Assembly (NCBI GenBank): GCA_030532125.1
Contig: JAUNLU010000003.1
Span: forward strand, 152,491 to 216,490
Origin: Trueperella sp.
Lineage (GTDB): Bacteria > Actinomycetota > Actinomycetes > Actinomycetales > Actinomycetaceae
Length of the DNA: 64,000 nucleotides
Direction: 5' to 3'
The notes beneath the pieces were generated by a model. It was not told the DNA's origin. It saw nothing but the letters and a program-made list of their open reading frames with translations, and ran no database searches. The position numbers and the translations under genes were made by a program. Positions 1 through 9,845 of this stretch are shown here, piece after piece. Position 1 is the first letter of the stretch. Each line of letters starts with the position of its first letter.

Positions 1-523
1 TCAACATTTTTGCTAAATCGCGCCCACCCAGATCGTGCGATAGCCGCATGGCTTCGATGATGCGGTCTGCCATTGGGTCAGCCATTTTGGCTTTTAACTC
101 GTCTAGGCAGGGATTGAGCCGCCCCACAGCACGTAGATGGGTGGCAAATTCGGCAAAGTCAGTGCGCACTATTTGCGGTCCGCGCACTTCTAATAGCGAC
201 AGCGCTTCCCCTACTCCTAAACCAGCGCGTACCGATGCCACCACTTCGTCTAATACTTCTGGCCAAGCCTCCCGTAAAGCTTGCCGCCGGCGACGCTGCC
301 GGTGACGCACTATCCCCACTGGAATGGCGCCAGCTAGTAGTGCTACACATAGTGCAATCAGCGCAGAATTACTGATCAAATAGGCAATGGTGCCACCAGC
401 TGCAGCCGCAACTAGGTATGGGAAATACTTACGCAAGTTAACTGTAACTTCGTGGGGTTCCGTTACGGCTCGCAGCACCAGCAGCGCGCCTAACCCTATG
501 CCGGCTCCGATCAAAAATCCCAT
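1..523 (-). CDS. tadB: TadB-like type II/IV secretion F-domain membrane protein (partial)
   Basis: The gene runs off the left edge, so only about 174 N-terminal residues are visible. The ATG lies in the last codons of tadA (13-nt overlap), which implies translational coupling. The protein opens with a hydrophobic segment (MGFLIGAGIGLGALLVLRAV) and a second membrane stretch near residues 35-65. A basic patch (RHRQRRRRQALREAWPEVLD) and an acidic/aliphatic cytoplasmic region typical of the T2SSF/TadB family follow, including LDEVVASVRAGLGVGEALSLL. TadB is the inner-membrane platform worked by the TadA ATPase in tight-adherence (Flp-like) pilus assembly. The role is inferred from family and neighbour; the pilin and remaining tad genes would lie outside the window. 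Confidence 0.85.
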   Translation of the reverse strand, partial: MGFLIGAGIGLGALLVLRAVTEPHEVTVNLRKYFPYLVAAAAGGTIAYLISNSALIALCVALLAGAIPVGIVRHRQRRRRQALREAWPEVLDEVVASVRAGLGVGEALSLLEVRGPQIVRTDFAEFATHLRAVGRLNPCLDELKAKMADPMADRIIEAMRLSHDLGGRDLAKML

Positions 524-1755
524 TGCCCACTCCCCAATAAATCGCCTAAGTCATATCCGTGGGCTGCGAAGCGTTCTGGTTCTGCGACGTACCCCGAGCC
601 ACGCACTAGCCCTCCGCCACGTTGGACGAAGAGCTGTGAAGTCTCTATTACTTCTCCTTCAGTGCGCCCAGTAACTGCCAAAATCTCTGCGACTGCGCGT
701 TTTCCAGTACGATCACGCTGTACATGAACTACTAGGTCTATCGCAGCGGCTAGCGTCGGAATAACAAAAGAACTGGTGACGTTCTCGCCAGCCAATAGCG
801 GCAATACCGCAAGTTTCGCCACTGCTTCGCGGGCAGAATTGGCGTGAATCGTGCATGCGCCTGGGATCCCAGAGTTAAGCGCGATCAACAGATCAAAGGC
901 TTCTGCTTGGCGCACTTCCCCGATCACTATGCGGTCGGGGCGCATCCGCAAGGATTCCCGCACTAAACGACGTAAGGTTATTTCGCCGCGGTCTTCCATA
1001 TTCGCTGGTCGGGTCTGCAGCGCAACTACGTCGCGATGTGCCAAATTGAGTTCAAATACTTCTTCGGCAGTGATAATGCGCTGGCTGGCAGGAACCGCCC
1101 CTAAAATCGCGCCCAACATGGTAGTTTTCCCAGCTTGGGTGGCTCCAGAGACTATGACATTTAATCCCACATCTACCGCGGCGTCGAGGAATCGGGCAGC
1201 TGCAGTGGTGAGCATCCCCAGTTCCACTAGATCTGCTAGACGCCGGGGGCGAACAATATATTTTCGGATATTCACTGCCCAGTGTTGGCGAGTGATATCT
1301 GGAATAGCGACGTGCAATCGTTCACCGGTGGCGAGCGCGGCGTCTACAAATGGAGACGATAGATCTAATCGGCGCCCAGATGCCCGCAACATCCGCTCTA
1401 CTAGATCTTTAACTTGGTTTTCGCGCAAAACTACATTGGAGAGTTCACTGGTGCCACCGCGGGCGTAAAAAACTTTCCCTGGGGCGTTGATCCAGATTTC
1501 TTCTATTTCTGGATCGTCGATCAGGCGCTGTATCGGCCCAAAACCGCCGATATCGTCGCGGAGTTGGCGCCGCGTATCTTCCAGATCAGTTAGTGCGGTG
1601 ACGGTACCGGCAATGGTTAATTCTTCATACTCAGCTAGAGCGTGGTCAATCAAGGCGTCTAGTGCCCGCAAATCTGCTTGCGGATCTACATGTTTAGTGC
1701 GGACTAATTCCCGCACCCGCCGATCGAGCCAATGTGCTGCTGCGTCCACCCTCAC
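511..1755 (-). CDS. tadA: TadA/CpaF-family secretion ATPase
   Basis: This 414-aa protein is a hexameric ATPase of the VirB11/CpaF class that powers Flp-type pilus or related secretion. A Walker A loop, GATQAGKTTM, lies near residue 204. It is followed by an Asp box region (ITAEEVFEL, near 229) and the Walker B/His-box segment GEVRQAEAFDLL with CTIHANSA downstream. The N-terminal region carries the usual FGPIQRLIDDPEIEEIWIN segment. The start is a GTG; a second GTG two codons later is also possible. No TadZ/CpaE partner is seen upstream, where a divergent phosphotransferase-like gene begins instead. tadB follows with overlap. Family assignment is firm; the exact machine it serves is not visible here. 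Confidence 0.93.
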   Translation of the reverse strand: MRVDAAAHWLDRRVRELVRTKHVDPQADLRALDALIDHALAEYEELTIAGTVTALTDLEDTRRQLRDDIGGFGPIQRLIDDPEIEEIWINAPGKVFYARGGTSELSNVVLRENQVKDLVERMLRASGRRLDLSSPFVDAALATGERLHVAIPDITRQHWAVNIRKYIVRPRRLADLVELGMLTTAAARFLDAAVDVGLNVIVSGATQAGKTTMLGAILGAVPASQRIITAEEVFELNLAHRDVVALQTRPANMEDRGEITLRRLVRESLRMRPDRIVIGEVRQAEAFDLLIALNSGIPGACTIHANSAREAVAKLAVLPLLAGENVTSSFVIPTLAAAIDLVVHVQRDRTGKRAVAEILAVTGRTEGEVIETSQLFVQRGGGLVRGSGYVAEPERFAAHGYDLGDLLGSGQWDF

Positions 1756-1921
1756 CCCTTACCTTGCTGGCAGTCGACCTCAGATTAGCGCGCTGAATTA
1801 GTGGCATTTTTTCGATATTCACAACTGTGGAAAACTTTTGGTACCTAGCTGAAAATGTGCTAGCTGTTTTCCAAAATTTGTGCTCCGCGGAGTGTGCTGG
1901 GCGGATTTTGCTAGAAATCGG

Positions 1922-1927
1922 TACCGT
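1922..1927 (+). promoter_or_regulatory. -10 box of a putative leaderless promoter
   Basis: TACCGT fits TANNNT and ends exactly 6 nt before the GTG at 1934, so transcription would begin at the start codon. A GGAGG lies between the box and the GTG but only 1 nt from the GTG, too close to act as a ribosome binding site. The -35 is not evident. Confidence 0.4.
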
Positions 1928-1933
1928 GGAGGC

Positions 1934-3106
1934 GTGAATATATCTTCTTTTCAGCTCGCTGCATTAGCGGTGGCTGCAATTGACGGGCTCGAAGCCGTCG
2001 GTACCCGCGGCCCCTATGTGCGCACTCCAGATTTCCAGTTCGGCGGAGTGCTAGATTCCCGCGGCCGACACTGGGTGGTCAAATACCCGCTAAATACCGT
2101 TGCTGCCACCACTCTCGAAGCTGAGATCGCCCTGGCACCGGCACTCCGCAGTGCGCTGCAGTCCAACCGCTTACCTTTTGATGTAATGCGACCAGGGGGC
2201 TTTGCCCAGGTCCCGACTGGTCGAGTGTTGGTCTACCAAGCTCCAATGGGGCGCCCTCGCCCATTTGAAGAGCTCACTGCCAGCGGAGCCCATGAACTCG
2301 GCCGCACGCTGGCAGCGATCCACAATTTGCCGCAGCATATTTTGGAAGCCTCTGGGCATGCCGTCTACTCTGCCGATCAATCTCGGCAGCGCCTATTAAC
2401 TGAATTGCACGATATTGATGCCACCCATCCGATTCCGGCTGTGCTGCGCCGCCGGTGGGAAGAAGCACTGGAAGAGGCAGCACAGTGGCAGTTTGCCACT
2501 CGCGTAGTACACGGTGACGTCACGGCGGAAAACTTCCTCTGGTCTGAAGGCGCAGTTTCCTGTGTGCTTGGCTTCGGTCAAGCACAGGTGGGCGACCCGG
2601 CCCAAGATTTTGCTGAACTGATTGCGGTATTACCTGAAGAGCTATTCGATGCAGTGCTCACTTCCTATCAGAATGCACTACAAGGCACAGTGGATGAGAA
2701 TCTGATATCCCGTGCGCTGTTGCTTTCCGAATTAGCCCTTATGCAATGGCTCAGTTACGGAGTGCGCACCGACAATGGCGAGATAATCGCACAAGCCCGC
2801 GAAATGTTGGATGAATTAGCTGCAGATATTAGCGCTGACCCCGAGCTTGACACGGGAGTGGCCTGGCAGCTGGAAGAAGACACCTACTATGCGCCGGCTG
2901 ACGCCGAACTGGTAACCGAAACTGAGCTAATGGTTAGCAGCGATTCGCCAGTAGCTGAGGTGGCGACGCCGTCAGCTCCCTCAGTAAGTTCCACTTCCAG
3001 TGCATCTGCAGTTTCTAGTTCCTCGCCGGCATCTAGTGGTTCCCCAGTTTCTGGTGTTTCTCCGCTAACCGGTGAGACGCCGGAAACTGCAGAATCAGCC
3101 GATTAA
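1934..3106 (+). CDS. aminoglycoside/macrolide phosphotransferase-like kinase-fold protein
   Basis: This 390-aa protein has the APH/choline-kinase fold. It has an N-lobe lysine (HWVVKYP), a helix-C glutamate (LEAEIAL) and the catalytic loop HGDVTAENFLW. In the next motif, where the family usually has a metal-binding Asp (I/LDF or LDW), this protein reads CVLGFGQAQVGDPAQDFAEL, with Gly in place of Asp. After about residue 290 it becomes acidic and ends in a roughly 60-residue Ser/Pro/Thr-rich low-complexity tail. The start is taken as the GTG at 1934; an upstream in-frame codon at 1880 would add 18 residues with no supporting site. Its 3' end overlaps that of adnB by 12 bp. The substrate is unknown, and a resistance role should not be assumed. 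Confidence 0.7.
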   Translation: MNISSFQLAALAVAAIDGLEAVGTRGPYVRTPDFQFGGVLDSRGRHWVVKYPLNTVAATTLEAEIALAPALRSALQSNRLPFDVMRPGGFAQVPTGRVLVYQAPMGRPRPFEELTASGAHELGRTLAAIHNLPQHILEASGHAVYSADQSRQRLLTELHDIDATHPIPAVLRRRWEEALEEAAQWQFATRVVHGDVTAENFLWSEGAVSCVLGFGQAQVGDPAQDFAELIAVLPEELFDAVLTSYQNALQGTVDENLISRALLLSELALMQWLSYGVRTDNGEIIAQAREMLDELAADISADPELDTGVAWQLEEDTYYAPADAELVTETELMVSSDSPVAEVATPSAPSVSSTSSASAVSSSSPASSGSPVSGVSPLTGETPETAESAD

Positions 3107-6100
3107 CGGTAGCGTTTCCAGCACTGCTGAGATTTCAGCTGCACTCAGGTTTTCCACGTATTTAATGCGCTTATCTGGGTCTTCTTCGCCTAGGTAGTAG
3201 AAACAGGCAGCGATATTTTCCAATGGGATATCGTGTGCCAATGACCAGGCAACCCGATAAATTCCTAGCTGGTATTCCCGAGCGCGCAGTAATTCTGCGT
3301 TGGGTCTCCGCCCGGTCTTCCAGTCCACAATCGTCACGGGATATTGCGAAATAGTGCTGGTATCTAATACCGCATCTATTACGCAGCGAATTGGCCGCCC
3401 CATTAGTTCTATTTCCAGCGCTTGCTCCACTGCCAGCTGAGGCAGATCGGCAAATTTGCTTTCATTAAAACGGCGAATGAGTTCTTGGGCGCGCCCATCG
3501 GTCAGACCAGGATCGTAGTCCAACGGCATCTGATCCGCTACCGCAACTTCGTCTAAATTAATCCGGGCTGGTGCCTGATAGTGATGGGCAATAGCTTCAT
3601 GTACTGCCGTGCCGATACGTGCAGCATAGGATGGCGGCTGCGGAATTGGTCGGTACTGGTCGAGTAAGAATTGTTCCCGATCGCTAGCCAGATTAACTAC
3701 ATCAGAAGCAGTGAAATAGGGCCGTAATACTGGAACTGTTTCTGTTTTGGCACCTTGCTGAGCACAAATTAGTTTTGCTGCGGCGTCCCACTTCGCCACT
3801 AACTCTCGGTGCGCTGCCAGTTCATCCGCGTCAGGCTCTGCGGTAACTGCCGGATTAGTTCCTAGTACAGCTGCAATCTGCCCGCTGCGATCTAAACTGC
3901 GATCAATCGAATCCGGCCATAGTGACACAGCACCATTAGCCTCACCCAGCAATAGATTGGCTTCTAATAGCGGCAATGGTTCCTTGGATTGGGGCAGATT
4001 TTTATTATTTGCCCAGGTATCGAAATCTTCGGCATAGTTATCCACCTGATCTCGGCCAATTACTACGCCAAAATTATCTGGCGAGCAAATATTTCTTAGA
4101 AATTCACTAGGCAACAACGGACCCGACTTGCCTTTTTTCTTTGCTAACCGCTCACCGGCATCCAATTCATCTTTTGCCGCATAGCTGACTAGTAATAACA
4201 GATCTTTCGCTCGAGTCACTGCTACATATGCCAGCCGGCGTTCTTCTGCCGCCAAATGCGGTAGGAGTCCTTCGACCACATGGGTGGCGTAAGCATTTCC
4301 CACTGCTGCCTTTTCTGCACCATCGGCAATTGGTTTGCCGCCAGTTACCTCAGTAAGTGAGAACTGGGGCAAATACTGATAGTCACCACGCAATGGGAAA
4401 GGGAACGCTCCATTGTTCACTAGCCACCGTTCGGTTCGCTTATTCTGGCTGTCAAACTCTTTTTCCACCAATGCGGGGATAGCAACAATGTCCCATTCCA
4501 AACCTTTGGCAGCGTGCACTGTGAGAAGTTGAACTACCCCGACAGCTGGAGCGATATCTTCCCCCGGAATCAGCGCTTGATCTTCCCCAGATTCGCCTTC
4601 ACCACCGTGTTCTTTTTCAGCAACTGCGTCTATCCAGGCCAAGAAATCATTTAGCTGCGAGCCAGGGTGATTAACAGCGAACTGTGCCCCTAGCTCAATA
4701 AAAGCATTCAATGCCGCCACTACTCGAGCACTGCCCTCAGTACGCGCCCGGGCGTAACTGAACAGATCCAAAGCCGCAATCGCAGCAGTTATCACATCGG
4801 GAATAGGCAAATGCCGCTGGTTCCGCAACTGATCGATTAATTCGCCAAGCCACTTCAGCCTCCGATACCCGGTTGCGCTCATATCACCGGGGGGCTCAAC
4901 CTGACATAACTCAGCTAAAGCTTCAACTAATTGGGCATCCGGGAACTGACCTAACTGCCGTATGCCCGCCTTTTCTTCTTGCGCAATTGCCACTCTCCGG
5001 GTAAATCCAGCTAACGCAAGCAGGTCGGCAGTTCCAATGGCATAGAAGTTCAGCACCGTGGCGAGTAAATCACCCCGCTGCGGATCAATAACCACCCCTA
5101 GTAGCGCCCGCACTAACCGTATTTCTGGCTTCAGAATTATCGATTCCCCGCCTACTATCTCGAAAGGCACCCCTACCTCGGTTAGAGCCGTAACGGCCAG
5201 GTCAATATAGCGGCTATTGCGGCAAAGTACGGCGGCAGTAAGCGGACGGTCAGCTTCCTGCAGGGCCTGTTTTATGCGCCGAGCCATTTCTAAATTTGCT
5301 TCACTGGCAAGTGGTTGATGCAGTACTTCCACTGTGCCATCAGCTGCTCCTGGACGTTCTGCCAGGTCTGGTACGGAAACTCCGGCATAGTGCAGTTTGC
5401 CGTGCGTTAGGGAGTTAGCAGCAGCCAAAATATTGCGCGAGTTACGGAATGCCGTCGACAAGGTGAGTTCGCCGGCTTTTGCCACCGAAAAGTTTTTACT
5501 GAAATCGCTTAACGCATTAGCAGAGGCTCCGCGCCAAGAATAGATCGATTGATTTGGATCCCCCACTGCACACACTGAGTGCGCCCCCCGGAATGCATTC
5601 GCCAAGAATTCACTCTGGTTAGCAGAGGTGTCCTGGAATTCGTCTAATAGAATCAGCCGATACTGACTGCGCAGCTGCTCCCCCACTTCCGGGACTTGCT
5701 GCAGTATTTGATTTGCCCACGCCACTTGATCAGAAAATTCGATTAGTGAATTTTCTTCTTTGTATGCGAAATAGGACTCCACTACTGCCAAGAATTTTTC
5801 CCGCAATCGCAATGACGGCGCCATCTTCGCCAGATCGCCATTCCAGTCTTTGTAGTAGGCATTTGCAGACCCACGCGGAATAGTTTTACCACCCAAATAA
5901 GCCACTATTTCTGCTTCTGCCAGTAAAAATTCGCGCACTTCCGCGATACTAACTCCGTGATCGATGATCGCTGCCGCCAGGTTCAGCACCGCATCAATCA
6001 CCGTGGTATTTGAAGCATTTTCAAAAAATTCAGCAGCATTGGGCCAATCAGAAACTAGTTTCGCAGCAATCTGCCACCGTTCTGCGTCCGTGATTAAGCG

Positions 6101-6574
6101 AGCCCGCGGATCTTTTCCAATCAACATGCCATAAGCCGAGGCAATATCGGAAGCAAACGAGTTATAGGTAGCTATGGTGGGCCGGGCAAATTTGGCGTGG
6201 GAAAAATCAGCTCTCCGATCCCAATCTGCCAAATCTGCTACCTCATTGGGCTTATCAGCGCTCAGCACAGCCACACTATCTGCAGTTGGATATGAAATTA
6301 GCCCAGCTGTTACAGCTGCAGCTAGCTGTTTATTAACGCGGGCAGCTAATTCTCCCGCAGCTTTGCGAGTGAAGGTTAGACCTAGTACTTCTGCCGGTTG
6401 CACATTTCCACTTATTACTTGCCATGCAATACGCTGGGCGATGGTAGCAGTTTTACCGGAACCAGCTCCAGCCACTACCCGAATAGCCGGTTCGGTAGTA
6501 CAAATAACTGCTTGTTGCTCCGCAGTAGGTGGATAGGGCAGCGTATTTACAAATTCTTGATAGCTGACACTCAT
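3095..6574 (-). CDS. adnB: AdnB, UvrD-like helicase with RecB-type nuclease domain
   Basis: This 1159-aa protein is the lead motor subunit of the actinobacterial AdnAB complex, which resects DNA double-strand breaks. Superfamily-1 helicase motifs are in order: Walker A AGAGSGKT (35-42), motif II LLDEFQDTS, motif III GDPNQSIYSWRGAS, motif V TVHAAKGLEWD and motif VI AYVAVTRAKDLL. The C-terminal nuclease keeps a GTAVHEAIAHH histidine motif and VDWKTGRRPN (Asp near residue 1083), the metal/catalytic D-x-K signature. Its ATG overlaps the adnA stop as ATGA, so the two are translationally coupled. In mycobacteria AdnAB is known as the RecBCD/AddAB counterpart. Length and domain order are normal. Confidence 0.93.
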   Translation of the reverse strand: MSVSYQEFVNTLPYPPTAEQQAVICTTEPAIRVVAGAGSGKTATIAQRIAWQVISGNVQPAEVLGLTFTRKAAGELAARVNKQLAAAVTAGLISYPTADSVAVLSADKPNEVADLADWDRRADFSHAKFARPTIATYNSFASDIASAYGMLIGKDPRARLITDAERWQIAAKLVSDWPNAAEFFENASNTTVIDAVLNLAAAIIDHGVSIAEVREFLLAEAEIVAYLGGKTIPRGSANAYYKDWNGDLAKMAPSLRLREKFLAVVESYFAYKEENSLIEFSDQVAWANQILQQVPEVGEQLRSQYRLILLDEFQDTSANQSEFLANAFRGAHSVCAVGDPNQSIYSWRGASANALSDFSKNFSVAKAGELTLSTAFRNSRNILAAANSLTHGKLHYAGVSVPDLAERPGAADGTVEVLHQPLASEANLEMARRIKQALQEADRPLTAAVLCRNSRYIDLAVTALTEVGVPFEIVGGESIILKPEIRLVRALLGVVIDPQRGDLLATVLNFYAIGTADLLALAGFTRRVAIAQEEKAGIRQLGQFPDAQLVEALAELCQVEPPGDMSATGYRRLKWLGELIDQLRNQRHLPIPDVITAAIAALDLFSYARARTEGSARVVAALNAFIELGAQFAVNHPGSQLNDFLAWIDAVAEKEHGGEGESGEDQALIPGEDIAPAVGVVQLLTVHAAKGLEWDIVAIPALVEKEFDSQNKRTERWLVNNGAFPFPLRGDYQYLPQFSLTEVTGGKPIADGAEKAAVGNAYATHVVEGLLPHLAAEERRLAYVAVTRAKDLLLLVSYAAKDELDAGERLAKKKGKSGPLLPSEFLRNICSPDNFGVVIGRDQVDNYAEDFDTWANNKNLPQSKEPLPLLEANLLLGEANGAVSLWPDSIDRSLDRSGQIAAVLGTNPAVTAEPDADELAAHRELVAKWDAAAKLICAQQGAKTETVPVLRPYFTASDVVNLASDREQFLLDQYRPIPQPPSYAARIGTAVHEAIAHHYQAPARINLDEVAVADQMPLDYDPGLTDGRAQELIRRFNESKFADLPQLAVEQALEIELMGRPIRCVIDAVLDTSTISQYPVTIVDWKTGRRPNAELLRAREYQLGIYRVAWSLAHDIPLENIAACFYYLGEEDPDKRIKYVENLSAAEISAVLETLPLIG

Positions 6575-9500
6575 GAGAACAGCCTCTCTCCCTTTTGCGC
6601 CGGACAGATTGACTGATAAGAGCAGAATCGACAGAAATCATTGGCTGCCGCCGGCATACTAGGGCCGCGTTGCAACTCAGCAGCTCGATTCACCATCTGC
6701 ACCGCCAATTGAGCATTGCCCGTAGTTAATGCTTCTTGTTCCCGCACGCTGATCCCGGACGTTGCAGTTGCCAGATAGACCAGTTTTGCTCCAGCTGGTG
6801 TTACTCCAGTTATGGGCCTACCATCGGGACCGGAAATTTTCCCATTTGCCACTAGCCACTGATAGGTAAGTAACTGTGGATTTTGTTCGCTTTCCGACTG
6901 CTTAATAGCGTTTTTTGAGGTCTTAAAATCTACCACCGCTACTGGCTCTGCGATAGCAGCTGAATTATTTCCGGCGGTGTGGTGCGAGGGATTGCTAGCA
7001 GCGCCTACTTCCAAACGGTCAATTTGGGCCCGGATAGACACTTCACCAATTTGCCCCTGCGCATTAGCTTCTAGTGCCGTAGCCGCTCCGGCCTTAGCGA
7101 GGAATCCCGCTAGTTTCGCAATCGCTTCTTTTCCACGGGCATAGAGCAGCTGAATTTGGTATTCCGCAGGAAAATCTTCTTGTTGCCAAAGTTCATCGAA
7201 TCTGGCCTGCATAGCCTCCCGATCGGGATTAGCATCAAAGCCAAATTCTTGGGCAATGCGGTGCACAATAGTTCCCATTGCCGCACTGTGCTGGTCGGAA
7301 GAATCTTGCGCCCCAATTTGCTGCAAGAAAGCCCGCATGGCGCATTTCAAAAATCCCTCTATTTTCGATGGCGAAACTGACTGACTTGGTAACGGAGCGG
7401 TAGTGCTTAGCGGAAGCTGATCCACCCAGTTATCTGGGTCAGCTTGCCAAATTCCAGCGGCCACCAAAGCGGACAAAGTTTGACGCGCCCCAGCAGCCAG
7501 TTCCCCGCCCGCAGCAATACCACGGCGCAATTGCCCAATCAGATTGGACAGATCAGCGGTGCTCCCCGGCAAGTGAGCCACATTTGGTTTCTCCAGTTCC
7601 CCAAATTTTCCACTTGCCAAGATATAGCCGAGGAACCGAGAGGGACCAGTGTCCTCAGTGTCCAAACAAGTCAGCACCACACTGTGGCGCGCTCTAGTTA
7701 TGGCTTGCAGCAAAATACGCAGCTCATCATCGATTACGTCTTGACGCAGCTGCTGTGGAGACTGCTCCTGCCCCGCCAGCATACTTCCTACCAAAGTTGC
7801 CACTAATTCGGGCACCTTAGTGAGCGGATTGCGCAGCCGAGTATTAGGCCACTCGCCCTCATTTAGCCCCATTACTACAACGTGGTCCCAGGATTGACCA
7901 ACTGCTGCAGACGGCGTAGTGAGTGTCACCCTATCCCCTTGAGCGCCACTGCGCGCAATGGAATCTTCCGGGAGATCTTGTTGCACTAGGAATTCCACCA
8001 GATTGGCAAAATTGGCATTTTGGGGGTCGCGCTCCGCCAACCGCTGTGCCACCCGGAAAAGTTGAATTATGGCATCGAGATCAGCTTCGGCACCGTCCCC
8101 CACCATTCCCGCAGTTAGTGCGAGATCGCGCCAGTGTTCAGCTATTCCCAAACCATCCCAGGCAACCCACAAAATATCTGGAGCTGGTGCTGAGCGCTGA
8201 GCACGAATCTTCGCAATCAATTTAGCTACTGTTGCTAATTCAGGCACTTGCCCAACTGTGCTATCCGCATAGGGACCACCCAAAATATCCAACAAGATTT
8301 GGTCTCGGGTGCGGGATCTGCCAGCTTTCAGTTCCCACCCTTGTAGCTCCCGCTGCAGCTGCTGCAGACGCAACGGATCTATTCTCACTAAGGGACCAGT
8401 AATTACTTCAACTACTGCGGCTGCATTTACTTGGGCGGCATCTGCCAATGCCAATTCAATTAACGCAATTAACCCAGCTACCGCGCGCTGAGTGCGCAAC
8501 GGATCCTGCAGCACAATCGGCGCTACTGGCACCCCATATCGCAGCAATGCCCGGCGTAGCTGCTGATGCATTACATGCGAGCGGGTGATAACTGCCATTT
8601 CCCGATAAGGTATCTGGCGATTTAAGTGCAGATCCCGGAAATAACTGGCTAGGTACTCGATTTCTTCGCTGTCATTCGCAAACGCAGTTATGCTCACTTG
8701 GAATCCGCCTGCGGGCTCAACCGCCTGGAATTGGGCACTGCGGTGTTCCCCGGCACCAGCAGTGTGAATCGCCTGGGTAACCCGCTGCACTAGCTCGCCC
8801 AGCGCTCCGCCTCCGCGGTATCGCTTAGCCAAATAGCATCGTTTTGCGCCAATTCCGCCACTACCTAGAGGACGAGTGAGAATCGCCGGCAAATGCGAGA
8901 TACCCCCACGGAAACCTTGCACTGCCACATCTGGATCTCCAAAAGTTACTACCCGCCCGCCGCTACTCAAAACCTCCGCTAACAAGGCTTGCACGGCCAG
9001 AGTGGCATTCTGTACGTCATCGACCAGTACCCAATCCCAATGCGGGTGCTCAATCCCGATGATTCCATCTAATTTGCCCTCAGTAGCCGTATCCCAATTG
9101 CGCAGCGCCGCCGCGGCTTGGGTGACTATTCGCGCATGGTCAGTGCGGTCTGGGTTGGCGTATTGGGCAGTAGCTTCAGTTGCGAGCGCCTTTTCGTAGA
9201 TCTCCATCACGCGCGCTCCAGTAACCCAGACTGCTTGATTATATTTTTCGCCCAATTCTGCTAGTTGCCTACTGCTCAGCTGCAGTTCAGCAGCGCGAGT
9301 AATAAGATCCCGGTATTCGGCGCGGAATGCCAGCAAAGAGTGGGCAGCACCGTCGTCAAAAAGATCTGCCCCGAACAGATCAAACATTTCGCCCAACATG
9401 GCATCTTGTTCTGGACCGGATAACAGTTCAGGTGCCCGCCGCCCGGTAGCCTGCGCAAACTGCGAAATGATGGCATAGGCAAAAGCGGCTATCGAGCTCA

Positions 9501-9738
9501 CCTCCACCCCTTCGCGCAATACCCCCGCTTGTACGGAGATTTCATTGCGCAGCTGACTTGCCGCCCGCCGATCTGGGGAGAGCACGGCGATTTTAGCTGC
9601 AGGGTTTTCCTGCAGAATCTGCATCACCAGTGCTTTCAGTACAGTAGTTTTCCCGCTTCCCGGAGCACCAATCACGCTGAGTGCGCTAGTTGCTGCCGCT
9701 GCAGACAGCACTGCGCTTTGCGCTGAATCCAGTTCCAT
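6571..9738 (-). CDS. adnA: AdnA, helicase-like and nuclease subunit of AdnAB
   Basis: This 1055-aa protein pairs with AdnB. Walker A GAPGSGKTT lies near residues 24-31. Motif II is VLVDDVQNA, DDVQ rather than the usual DExQ. The C-terminal nuclease has GTIVHRIAQEF and VVDFKTSKNA. Four cysteines sit where AddB/Cas4-type iron-sulfur clusters form: GFLKCAMRAF early, then CRFCSYQSIC at the very end. The start is placed at the ATG preceded by AAGGAG (5 nt away). A longer reading frame would begin at 9807, but the 23 extra residues have no ribosome site and no homology I recognise. It is the first gene of the adnA-adnB operon, divergent from a DUF3107 gene. Confidence 0.92.
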   Translation of the reverse strand: MELDSAQSAVLSAAAATSALSVIGAPGSGKTTVLKALVMQILQENPAAKIAVLSPDRRAASQLRNEISVQAGVLREGVEVSSIAAFAYAIISQFAQATGRRAPELLSGPEQDAMLGEMFDLFGADLFDDGAAHSLLAFRAEYRDLITRAAELQLSSRQLAELGEKYNQAVWVTGARVMEIYEKALATEATAQYANPDRTDHARIVTQAAAALRNWDTATEGKLDGIIGIEHPHWDWVLVDDVQNATLAVQALLAEVLSSGGRVVTFGDPDVAVQGFRGGISHLPAILTRPLGSGGIGAKRCYLAKRYRGGGALGELVQRVTQAIHTAGAGEHRSAQFQAVEPAGGFQVSITAFANDSEEIEYLASYFRDLHLNRQIPYREMAVITRSHVMHQQLRRALLRYGVPVAPIVLQDPLRTQRAVAGLIALIELALADAAQVNAAAVVEVITGPLVRIDPLRLQQLQRELQGWELKAGRSRTRDQILLDILGGPYADSTVGQVPELATVAKLIAKIRAQRSAPAPDILWVAWDGLGIAEHWRDLALTAGMVGDGAEADLDAIIQLFRVAQRLAERDPQNANFANLVEFLVQQDLPEDSIARSGAQGDRVTLTTPSAAVGQSWDHVVVMGLNEGEWPNTRLRNPLTKVPELVATLVGSMLAGQEQSPQQLRQDVIDDELRILLQAITRARHSVVLTCLDTEDTGPSRFLGYILASGKFGELEKPNVAHLPGSTADLSNLIGQLRRGIAAGGELAAGARQTLSALVAAGIWQADPDNWVDQLPLSTTAPLPSQSVSPSKIEGFLKCAMRAFLQQIGAQDSSDQHSAAMGTIVHRIAQEFGFDANPDREAMQARFDELWQQEDFPAEYQIQLLYARGKEAIAKLAGFLAKAGAATALEANAQGQIGEVSIRAQIDRLEVGAASNPSHHTAGNNSAAIAEPVAVVDFKTSKNAIKQSESEQNPQLLTYQWLVANGKISGPDGRPITGVTPAGAKLVYLATATSGISVREQEALTTGNAQLAVQMVNRAAELQRGPSMPAAANDFCRFCSYQSICPAQKGERLFS

Positions 9739-9845
9739 AACGCTCCTTGCTCTGGAGAAAACGTGTGCTTTGAGCATAACGCGCCGCTCCCCCATTATTT
9801 TTATCAATTCGGCAGTTATGCTTTAGAGGACGTGAAAGGACTGAA

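Noticed and set aside
851..1468. 205-codon frame opposite tadA
   Set aside because: Antisense shadow of a well-supported ATPase gene, with no recognisable protein features.
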